From Pseudogymnoascus destructans (lineage: Eukaryota > Ascomycota > Leotiomycetes > Thelebolales > Thelebolaceae): 64,000 nucleotides of DNA. Positions within the stretch are counted from its first letter, which is position 1. Each line of letters opens with the position of its first letter. A model generated the notes under the pieces. That model had not been told where the DNA came from. It made no database searches and saw only the letters and a list, made by a program, of their open reading frames with translations. The translations under genes were made by a program, and so were the position numbers. Location of the stretch: the NCBI RefSeq assembly GCF_001641265.1, contig NW_020167535.1, positions 558,001 to 622,000 of the forward strand, read 5' to 3'. This document shows positions 55,356 to 64,000 of this stretch, one piece after another.

Positions 55356-56846
55356 ATGCCTCCCACCTTCCCCTCACCCTCCCTCCCCGCGCGCCTCGCC
55401 GCCCGTCTCCCCTCCCGCATACGCATCCTCCCCTTCCCCGCCATTCGCATCATCGCCCTCCTTATCCTAGTCAACGCCCTCCTCTGGGCCGCCAGCGGCG
55501 TGGTCATCCACTACCACCCCTACCTCTCCGGCCCCGCCATCCTCTCCTACACGCTCGGCCTCCGTCACGCCCTAGACGCCGACCACATCGCGGCCATCGA
55601 CCTAATGACCCGGCGCCTCGTCGCCTCCGGCCAGCACCCCGTCACCGTCGGCACGTGGTTTAGTCTCGGGCACTCCACCATCGTGATCATAACCTGCATC
55701 GTGGTCGCCGCCACCGCTGGCGCGCTCGAAGACCGCTTCGGCGGCTTTTCGCGCGTCGGCGGCATCATAGGAACAGCTGTCAGTGCTGCGGTTCTGATCC
55801 TGCTGGGAATCGGGAACGGGTATTTGCTGTTTAGGCTGGTGGAGCGGATGCGGGCTGTACTGCGGCGGCAGGGGAAAGAGGAGGAAGGGGGAGATGGGGA
55901 GAAGGACGGGTTGTTGACGGCTGCGGGGGGTGGAATCCTGTTGCGGGTGTTAAAGGGGGTGTTTCGGGTTATCGATCGCCCGTGGAAGATGTACCCCCTT
56001 GGCGTGCTGTTTGGGCTGGGCTTCGACACGAGTAGTGAGATTGCGGTGTTGGGGATTGCATCAGTGCAGGGTGCGTCGGGGACCAGTTTGTGGTTGATTC
56101 TGATTTTTCCGTTGTTGTTTACTGGTATGTGATCCCCCGTGCGGTTATAGATTAAGAGAAGCAGGAGAGATACAAACTAACACCCCCTAGCCGGAATGTG
56201 CCTCATCGACACCACAGATGGTGCTTTAATGATGACGCTGTACACCACCAGTGGCAAAGCTCGTGATCCCCTCGCCACGCTCTACTACTCCATCATCCTC
56301 ACCGGCATAACCGTGATGGTAGCGATCTGTATCGGCACGATCCAACTCCTGTCGCTAATCGCCAATGTGGCGGAGCCAGAGGGGCCCTTCTGGGACGGCC
56401 TGGAGACGCTAGGGGAGTATTATGATGTTCTGGGTGGGTGCATTTGTGGGCTATTTGTGATAGGGGCAGTCGGGGGCGTGATAGCGTATAAGCCGTGGAG
56501 GAGATGGGTTGCGAAGGATTGGGAGGAGGAGGAGGTTGTAGATGAGGGGGGCAGGAAGGAAGCGTGCCCCGAGAAGGGGGAGGGTGGTATTGGTGGTGGA
56601 TCCGGGATAGAGATTGGGGAGGAGCTGCCACTTGGAAAGGATGAGAGCCACCGTGAATCTGAGGGAGTAGGGAAGGTGGTTCGAGTGGATTTGCTGGGTG
56701 GTGGTCATGATGATATCGAGCCGGCTGAAGTGCCAGTGAAGGACAGTACCGTCATTTCTGGAGAGGGCGTTGAGCAGACAAAGAAGGGTTCTACCACCTC
56801 CCCTGAGATTGTTCAGGACTCGCACGATATATCCTCGAGGAGATGA
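55356..56846 (+). CDS. High-affinity nickel/cobalt permease, NiCoT family
   Basis: NiCoT permeases import Ni or Co across the plasma membrane (for urease or other enzymes). Two exons, 55356-56124 and 56191-56846, give 474 aa; the intron GTATGT to TAG is phase 1. The signature RHALDADHIAAID (HX4DH motif, metal binding in TM2) and LGFDTSSEIAVLGI are present, with eight hydrophobic segments. A cytoplasmic Glu/Gly-rich loop lies at about residues 170-195, and the C-terminal about 120 residues are hydrophilic. The start ATG has a CACCATG context. Metal preference cannot be read here. Confidence 0.94.
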
Positions 56847-57369
56847 GGCGTGTTAGAAATGTAACACAGTGTAACAGTTGTACAAACTATATAGCTAATA
56901 AAATACAATTAAAAACCGGACAGAACAGGCCCCTCTCCGTCCCCAGTGATCTCTGATGTTTAAGAGGACATCGAGGTCCTTAACTATCTTATAACTCCCA
57001 CATAGACCCAACAAAATTCTGTGCCATGAAGTTTATAAAGAACCCAACAGCACTCTCCTCACCACCCTCACCAACCCTCACCACGCTTGTACCACTCTCG
57101 CGCCGCCCTCACCCCCGTTACTCTAGCTTTCCCCCGCATCCACGGATGCTGTCGCTTTTCCCAGGTCGCTGTTACTCGTCCCTGCCGTCTCCGTTGCTCT
57201 CGCTTTCCCCTACGGCTGTGGCTTTTCCTCGCAGCTACGATCGCTATTACCTATCCCTACCTTCTCCGTTACTCTCGCTTTTCCCTGAGCCATAGTTGCT
57301 ATGCGCTGCCCGCAAAATCGTACAAATTATACAATTAATCGCTCAATTACAAAGCTAAAATGAAGCTGT
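56847..57369. other. Intergenic with imperfect tandem repeats
   Basis: From about 57150 to 57290 units around TCGCTTTTCCC and CCGTTACTCTCGC recur at roughly 60 bp. No coding signal. Confidence 0.55.
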
Positions 57370-57958
57370 TTATCCCATTCTCTGCTTTTTCCTCACCCAA
57401 ACTTCTTTATCCGAACCATCTACACCACGCAACTGCACTTCCCATATTTTGAGCTTGTAATTCCCGCGATCGCCTGTTCCAGTAAATAAGTCAAAAGACC
57501 AGTCATGTTTCGGACAAGTAACCCCAACGCTAAGAACAACGCCAAAGTCCTCGATATCAAAAACTGTGCCCCGTGAAAGAGGAAATGATGAATGGGGGCA
57601 TTGCTACAAATTTATGTTATTAGAACTAGCCGTAGTAGAGTGCTTTAAATCCATTTAGCTGACATACATGGTCTATGGCGTGGAATTTTCCTTTGTACTG
57701 AAACACGAGAATCTGGCTCTTTAGGTCCAACGCCGCCTCATCAAGGTCTGCCTCGGCTAACCCCTTGTGATTTTGAGAGCCATTTTCACCGTCTTCATTT
57801 GATGTGTAAAAGGCTTTGCATCCAGGCCTAAAACCTGCGTTGCAGGCTCGAGATTGCGATAAATTGGCACCGTCTGACTCAACATCGAGGAATGCCGAGG
57901 CAAAGCCCACAAACAGCCACTGTGCATCTGTCCGAGATGCGGCTCTGAATGGGTTCAT
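57370..57958 (-). CDS. Small soluble Rieske [2Fe-2S] protein
   Basis: Two exons, 57958-57668 and 57603-57370, give 174 aa; the intron (GTATGT to TAG) is phase 0 and joins HAIDH to QCPHSSFPLSRG. The [2Fe-2S] ligands are CPH in box 1 and CPKHDWSFDL in box 2, at the right spacing. This suggests a ferredoxin-type electron carrier like other fungal soluble Rieske proteins; partner unknown. The N-terminal extension has a Cys pair that may be incidental. Both exons are needed for the motif, which supports the splice. Confidence 0.85.
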
Positions 57959-58156
57959 CCCTACGCGTGTTGCCGGAGTGTCTATCTTCTAGAGTCTTAA
58001 GTCTTGTTGGTGGGAAGCGGCACCTTTTCAGCTCTTGTGGTCGATCTAAATCGGAATTCATCACGTGCTATTAAAAAAAATTGTAGTTATATAAACGAAA
58101 TTATAATTATATAAAATTATAGTTGTCAATCGATGCTCGGTTAACCGATATTAATA

Positions 58157-58600
58157 TTAAAATGCACTTAAACTTATTAACAGACTACGAGAGGAGATCA
58201 AATCCCATTGCCACCCTTGTGCGATGATGTTGCTCTTGTCAAAAAGTCTAGCGATGCCGTCCCAATACTGCTCGGCATATCTGGAGGCGTGGGCGCAGTG
58301 ACCGCTGGCCTCAAAGCGTAAGTTGGCTACGTCGCTGTAACCGGCGCGACGTGCCTGCTTGGCGTGGGTCTCGACGTCTGGTGCAGGCACCATCTGATCC
58401 GCGCTCGAGTAGATGTACAGTCGAGGGACGGCATTGCCGATGTAGGCGCTGCTATTCAGGCGTCTCCTAGCGCGCGCCACCACATTCTCGAAGCCGAAGA
58501 CGTGGTCGGCGATGAAGATGAGACACAATAGTAGGTGGATGTAAGGGAAGCGAGCAGCTTTAGCATAGGAGATTTGGCCAGAGGCAGCAGGATGGCGTTG
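58157..58600 (-). pseudogene. DUF829/TMEM53-type hydrolase fragment
   Basis: On the minus strand, VPRLYIYSSADQMVPAPDVE and SGHCAHASRYAEQYWDGI match the C-terminal half of the alpha/beta hydrolase family that includes TMEM53 and PaxU (Asp and His of the catalytic set). Upstream frames (GQISYAKAARFPYIHLL) look related but without a start or a complete N-terminal core. Probably a decayed copy. Confidence 0.6.
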
Positions 58601-59323
58601 GCGGAGCGTGTATAGCTAACGTTTGCGGAGGGAGTCCATGATTGAACTGACTCGGAAGCTGCGATATATGTCTAGAGCAATATTAAGGGAGGTGAGAGAT
58701 GAGGCAGGTCTAATGGCAGGTTATTAACGAAATCTAATGGGTATGTCGGATGGTTTTATACTTCGAGAACGCTTTCCCTCATTATCTCACCCCACGCGGC
58801 AGCTTCCAGCTTCGCACGTGAAATCAATGCCATGGTATATAGATGTTTAAGCTTGCGAGCCAGAGCTAGACATGGTCCAATTTTGCATTGTCGATCCGGG
58901 GGCCCCAGCCCCATAATGCATGCCCCAGACTAACACCTGCATTCGAGGAGAACTGGCTAAACAGAAAAATTCCTAGAGGCTCGCTTTAACGAGGGAATTG
59001 CCCTTAGTTATCCCGCGGCTTACACCATTAACGCGGGACCAGCATTGAACAAAGTTCCTTATTCGCTCGGGGCAAAATCAAAGAGTTGCCCCGTTACCAG
59101 ATGCCTCGACCGCCAGCGTTATTGGAGTCAAATTTGAATACATGTCGATGGCCCGATGTCGCAATGGATTTATTTAAAATGGGGGTATGGTTTCTCTCTA
59201 ATGAGATGTTGTCGCCCTTTATATACGATTATGAACTTCACTTTTTATCCTTAATCTTTGAACCAATCCACGTGGCGTCCATTTCGACCTCGTTGGTGTA
59301 TCGTACCCTCATATTCTAAAACC
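58601..59323. other. Intergenic, no gene seen
   Basis: AT-rich with no recognised coding sequence. It is the upstream side of the GH5 relic. Confidence 0.45.
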
Positions 59324-60916
59324 ATGTCAAGCGGAATCTTAAGGACAAAGAGCTCGAGTATAGTCGATGCCAATGGAAATGTGGTATTGCTTCGTGGTGT
59401 AATTCTCACCTTCGAGATTTGTGCTATCATCAACTGACACTTACCAGACAGCTCTAGGAGGATGGATGCTCATGGAGAACTTCATGAATGGCTTTCCAGG
59501 CCGGGAAATGCAGATTCGACGAGCATTGGATGAAATGCTTGGTAAAAAAAAAGAGTGACTTCTTTTTCGACAAGTTTTTAGAATACTTCTTCACCAAGAA
59601 GGATGCCGAATTTCTGGCGTCGCCCGGCATAAATTCCCTACGTTTACCGTTGAATTATCACCATTTTGAAGACGACATGAACTATGGTTATTAAAAAAGA
59701 AGGCTTAAAGCATGTCGATCGGGTTGTTAAAATTGTATGTGCATCCTCTCTCCACAAGAACAAGTACGTTCATATCGCTAATTACGGAAATTCTATCCAG
59801 TGCGCCAAATATAATATCTATACGATTTTAGATCTCCAAGCTGCACCTGGTGGCCAGTCTCAGGATTGGCACTGCGATAATCCTACAGGCTACGCTGCAT
59901 TCTGGGATCATAAGCATTTTCAAGACCAAGTGATCAACCTTTGGCAATTTATTGCAAAGCGCTATAAGTCAAATACCTGGGTCGCAGGATACAATCTTTT
60001 GAGCGAGCCCGCTGACCAGCAGTGGTCGCGTCTCTTGGCCCTTTATGATCGTATCGTACCGGCTGTGAGAGATGATCCAGATCACATACTCTGGCTCGAA
60101 GGCAACACTGCAATACTGCAGATTCAGCATAGACTTTTCTGGCTTCTCAACAGTCTTCCCTAACACTGTATATGCGGTGCACGACTACTGCGGATTTGGC
60201 GAATTGGCCATTATAAAGGTGAACCAGAGCAGGATGTCTACATCCGCAAAATGTATGACCGCAAAGTCGAGTTTATGAAGAAGCACAACGTACCAATTTG
60301 GAACGGAGAATTTGGACCCATTTACGAAAGACCGGAAACGAATGCGATTGGGAGGATCGAACGAAGAACGCTACAAGATGCTTGACAAGCAGATGTCTAT
60401 TTATACTGCTGAAGGAATTGGTAAGTCATAAACTGCCCCTGTAGGGTCATAATTTATACCCTTGATTTACACCGTCTGAATCTGCTTTCTAACGCATGGA
60501 ACATTTGGTCCTACAAAGATATCAACGTAATGGGCATGACGCACTTCTCTCCTGCCTCTGCCTGGATGTGTCTACTCGCCCCCATCCTCGAAAAAAAGCG
60601 CGCCTTAGCTGTCGACTCCTGGGCCTACGATGACGCACATCTGCAGCCCGGACTCTTCGAGCCTCTTCATCAATGGTTCGCGGACAATGTACCCGAAAAC
60701 TATAGCAAGAAATATCCTTGGCAGTGGCGCACGCACATGCACGTCTTCCGCGGTATTAGAGGCATCACCATGGCTGAGTACATGATACCGGAGTGGGCGG
60801 ATTATTTCAAAGACTTGAGCTACGAACAGATGGATGAACTGGCAGCGAGCTGGAAATTTGAGAACTGTGTCGGACGTCAGCGGCTAAATGAGTCACGGCT
60901 TTATACGCGACTATGA
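59324..60916 (+). pseudogene. GH5 exo-1,3-beta-glucanase, inactivated by frameshifts
   Basis: The ancestor was a secreted-type or cell-wall glucosidase of GH5. From ATG 59324 the N-terminal motif LLRG joins TALGGWMLMENFMNGF across an intron; the next parts SLRLPLNYHHFEDD, LDLQAAPGGQSQDWHC, HDYCGFG and IWNGEFGP are in separate frames. At least four frameshifts (at about 59680, 60110, 60190 and 60350) are needed. The acid/base motif reads NLLSEPAD where NEP is expected, so Asn is Ser; the nucleophile motif GEFGP is present. The final exon to 60916 is open. An intron in the middle (about 59735-59799) still has GT/AG. Confidence 0.85.
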
Positions 60917-61790
60917 AGACGGGTGATGCGAGATTAGAGGGGAAAGCTATTCAGAGCACAGTGGTCGAAGGGCAATAGGAGGAAGGCGTGTTTGAGTTGA
61001 GCCCTAGTGAAAAGTTGAAGTCACAGCAGGCAAATGCCCCGGAGGCTGTCGTGGTTTTGTAGTTCAATGATATAAGAACAGCTCACAGGGCCATGTCACT
61101 GCGCCTCCTTATTTCCCGCACACGACGATTCCGCTCTACGAGAACCTTCTGCTCGACACACCTCACCAGTCCTGTGCCAAAAGGAAGTGCTGAGCCCGAG
61201 CAATTATATAGTAGATACGCCGACCTTTGTGGTTTCATAGTCAATAAATGAACGTTATACAACAATGTATCGCTCTGCTTATTTTGATGTGATAATAAGT
61301 ATACTAAGATATACACCATTATGCTCTTGAAATGCTGTCGGCTTGGAGATAACTTCGACAATCATTCGAGGTTGCAAGAGTTTGGGCACGTTTCAATTCA
61401 AGCACTCAGATGTATGGGGACTTTCCGTATCCGCAGAATTTCGAAGTCCTTACTTGAACTTGAACTCGTGGTTTCTCTACTTCGTGCGATTCATGAATGC
61501 CTCTTCAATGCACATCAAGGGGTTAAGCATCTCGAGAAGTGCATGGAGTTTTAAGTGACTCGGCCATTTTATAGGACGGGGAGGTTATCCGCGGGGTATC
61601 GATAGTGCTGTCACTGTTACAGATGCCAATGAGAGGGGCAATGTAGGAGGTTACAAGGCGTGATGATGAGCTTTTTGGTCGTGGTGACGATTGTGCTGCG
61701 CTTAAATGATATATTAAAAATGTGATTACAGTATACTAAAATCCTGCTGAATCCACATTATCCGAGTAAAGACGAGTCTGACCTTCACCC
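60917..61790. other. Intergenic, no gene seen
   Basis: No supported gene. It separates the GH5 relic from the convergent MFS permease. Confidence 0.5.
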
Positions 61791-63469
61791 CTATGGCTTC
61801 CATCTGAAGGCCGGATGCTTCCAGTCAAGGTCCTGCTCCTCCTTCTGACTAAGGCCAGCGAGTATAGAATCGACATCCTTCTTGCTCCTCCGCCGATTAT
61901 CCGCCTTCATCCAGAAGAGCAGGAGGATGGATAGCAGGAGAATGGTTGACGAGGTAGCGAAATCAAGGCCATTGCCGATAAGGTAATCGGGGCCGTCGGT
62001 CGGCAGGAATGACCAGGTGGAAATTAGACCGCCGACGTTGCCAAACAGGACATTGGTGCCGATTGCGGCGCCTCTGGCTGTGTCGGAGACGACGTTAGCA
62101 GCGACTTGGGCGTTGCAGAGGGCGCCGAAGGAGTAGGCGCCGCTAGCGATGAGGAAGGTTGCGCCGTATCTGACCATGGGTTCTTTGCTCGCGAGGAACA
62201 TGATGTAGCCGATCATCATGAGAGGTGCAGAGATGATGAGGAAGTGGTTTCTACGGTCGAACATCGAGCTTAAAAATGGCAATAGAAGTGTGAAGAAGCC
62301 GCCGACAACGTAAGGGGGAACGGTGTGAAGTTGCTGAGATACAATTGATTCTTTAGGGTAGATGGTTTTAACGATGGTAGGCGCGAAGAAGGCGAGGCCC
62401 TGAACGGTGATGTTATTGAGGAGGAAGATGAACGAAGTGGCGAGGGTGACGGGACAGAAGATGCCTCGCATGGTTTTGGTGTTATCGATGGCGTCTAAAA
62501 CTTCGGTTGTAGCGACTCGCTCTGACTTAACGCGGGCGATGGCAAGATCTTTCTCAGCCTGGGTTAACCATCTCGCAGTCTCGGGGCGATCAGTCAAAGT
62601 AACGAAAGCGAGGACTGAAAGGCCACAAGTGATGATGCCTTCAATAGCAAAGATCATCTGCCATGAATGCAGACCACCAAAGCCATCAAGTCTCAGAATG
62701 GCAGAGGCTAGGAGACCGCCAAAGGCACCTGCGAGGGGAGCCATGACGATATAGAGGGCTAAGCGGAAAGCCAACTCGCTTCTTCGGTACCATCTGGACA
62801 GGTAATAAGCAATGCCAGGCATCAAACCGGCCTCAAAAGCCCCGAGTAGGAAACGGACGCCACATGCAGCATGGGTGTTGGTGACGAAAGCGGTGCAGAT
62901 GGTACATATTCCAAAGCCGAGCGAGATAGCGGGGATGAACCATCCAGGACCAACCCATTTACAGGCCATGGTGCAAGGGATCTCAAAGACGATGTAGGAA
63001 ATGTAGAAGACAGAGAGGACAATATTATAATCGTATTTTACGAGTTTAAGGTCTTTCTCGAATCCCGCAAGCCTTGCATTGCCTATGATGATGAGTAAGA
63101 AAATGGGCAGAGACCACCTTAAGGCAGTACCATACCGATATTTGCACGATCTATGAAACAGAACAGATAGAGGAGAGCAACGGTCGGGACGATGTACAGA
63201 TCAATCTTCAAGCGAAGTCTTCGCTCAGCAGCTGGGTCGAACTGCACCAGCGACTGGCCATGTCTTTACAGGCGGTGAGATTTTGATCTAGACAGGTGGC
63301 AAGGAGGAATGGGTGCTTACCTGTCAGTTGCTGTTTGGCCTCGCTCGGCGGCATTACGGAAGGCCTCTCCGTCCCCAAAGAGAGGGATGTCCTTAGCCGA
63401 GACTTCTGGAGATTCCTCTATATGCTTGCCCAGCTGCTTTTCTTCGACGTCGTGGGCAGTAACGGCCAT
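61791..63469 (-). CDS. MFS anion:cation symporter (allantoate permease / Dal5-like)
   Basis: Three exons, 63469-63321, 63263-63136 and 63082-61791, give 522 aa with consistent phases. The architecture is a 12-TM major facilitator with N- and C-terminal cytosolic tails. Early motifs are YIVPTVALLYLFCFIDRANIGNA, a pattern of the allantoate permease group split here by intron 2 and thus not quoted as one run, then RFLLGAFEAGLMPGIAYYLS and YRRSELAFR. The loop DRPETARWLTQAEKDLA is also typical. Substrate could be a ureide, vitamin or organic anion; it is not determinable. The start MAVTAHDVEEKQ was chosen because splicing joins it smoothly to the core. Confidence 0.92.
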
Positions 63470-64000
63470 CTTCGTCGTCGCTTTTTAGGTGTTACAGGTG
63501 AAGGTGTAACAGGGAAGCTGCGAGGGAACTTTGAGGTTGAAGAGGGGAATCCTTGGGGGGGAGGGCATGGAGCCGGAATCACGACATAGATATAGATGAA
63601 TGATAGTCCGACAAATCTTTCGGGATGTGTACCGAGAGGTCTAGATCTGTTAAGCATTTATGTGGAGAAGGAGTAGAGCTGTCTGGAGAGTAGTGCAGGG
63701 CACTAGGGACCGCGGCCAAGGAGCGCGGAAGCAGGGAAGGTTTGACAGCCAATCCGTCACCTAGTAATTGGAATGCTAAGCCACGTGAAAGTTTGATTGT
63801 TTGTTGCCCCTTGCCCCTTGCCTATTGTTACGAGTTGTTGTATGCACAGTACTATAATATTGACCTCGGGATGAAGAGAATGACGCTGCTGGTAATAATG
63901 AGTAAGTCATCTTTCATTTAAAATAAAATATATCCATCCTGAATAGCTAATGTCAAATTTAACCGTCCGACTCTCCCACACTAAGTTACCTCCAGCGGCC
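63470..64000. other. Upstream region of the MFS gene, no gene seen
   Basis: Holds the MFS promoter. No family or RNA gene recognised to the window edge. Confidence 0.5.

Noticed and set aside
1..64000. CRISPR array, tRNA or rRNA genes
   Set aside because: No regularly spaced repeats with unique spacers and no clover-leaf or rRNA motifs were seen by eye; a tRNAscan run would settle tRNAs.

Overview
The window is nuclear DNA of a filamentous ascomycete (Pezizomycotina). The single-copy genes are fungal housekeeping genes split by short introns (about 45-160 nt) with GTRNGT donors, CTAAC-like branch sites and YAG acceptors. The class cannot be fixed from this sequence. No tRNA, rRNA or CRISPR array was found.

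Layout. (1) 1-15562 is gene space: the N-terminal part of cohesin factor Pds5 (-), a Ser/Thr-rich probably GPI-anchored wall protein (+), a pogo transposase relic (-), the mRNA guanylyltransferase (-), SAGA subunit Sgf73 (-) and ISWI-complex subunit Itc1 (-). (2) 16467-34436 is a repeat island. It holds a MULE DNA transposon with 49-bp terminal inverted repeats set in an 8-bp tandem array; several roughly 0.9-kb Gypsy LTRs; a Myb/SANT-like gene broken by two solo LTRs and a 49-bp duplication; an apparently intact DUF7924-type gene; and an almost intact chromodomain Gypsy element. (3) 35230-46843 is gene space: SNF5/SFH1, the cdb4/EBP1-type protein, a kinase relic, TIP41, Aurora kinase, mitochondrial protease Atp23 and glutamate 5-kinase. 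Three of these gene pairs are head-to-head. (4) 47189-54508 is a second repeat island: one complete pogo/Fot1 element with perfect TIRs, at least four broken pogo pieces, two more Gypsy LTRs, a solo LTR nested inside one of them, and a short LTR. (5) 55356-63469 holds a nickel/cobalt permease, a soluble Rieske protein, relics of a DUF829/TMEM53 hydrolase and a GH5 exo-glucanase, and an allantoate-type MFS permease.

How the genes relate. These are independent loci, not a pathway cluster. Many act on chromatin or chromosomes (Pds5, Sgf73, Itc1, SNF5/SFH1, Aurora, cdb4). The main novelty is in the repeat islands. A CCHC zinc knuckle of nearly the same sequence ends both the MULE and the pogo transposases. 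The Gypsy element appears to use Tf1-like self-priming. LTRs repeatedly sit at joins between unrelated fragments without matching target duplications. The DUF7924 protein shows a PD...ExK pattern that suggests a nuclease fold.
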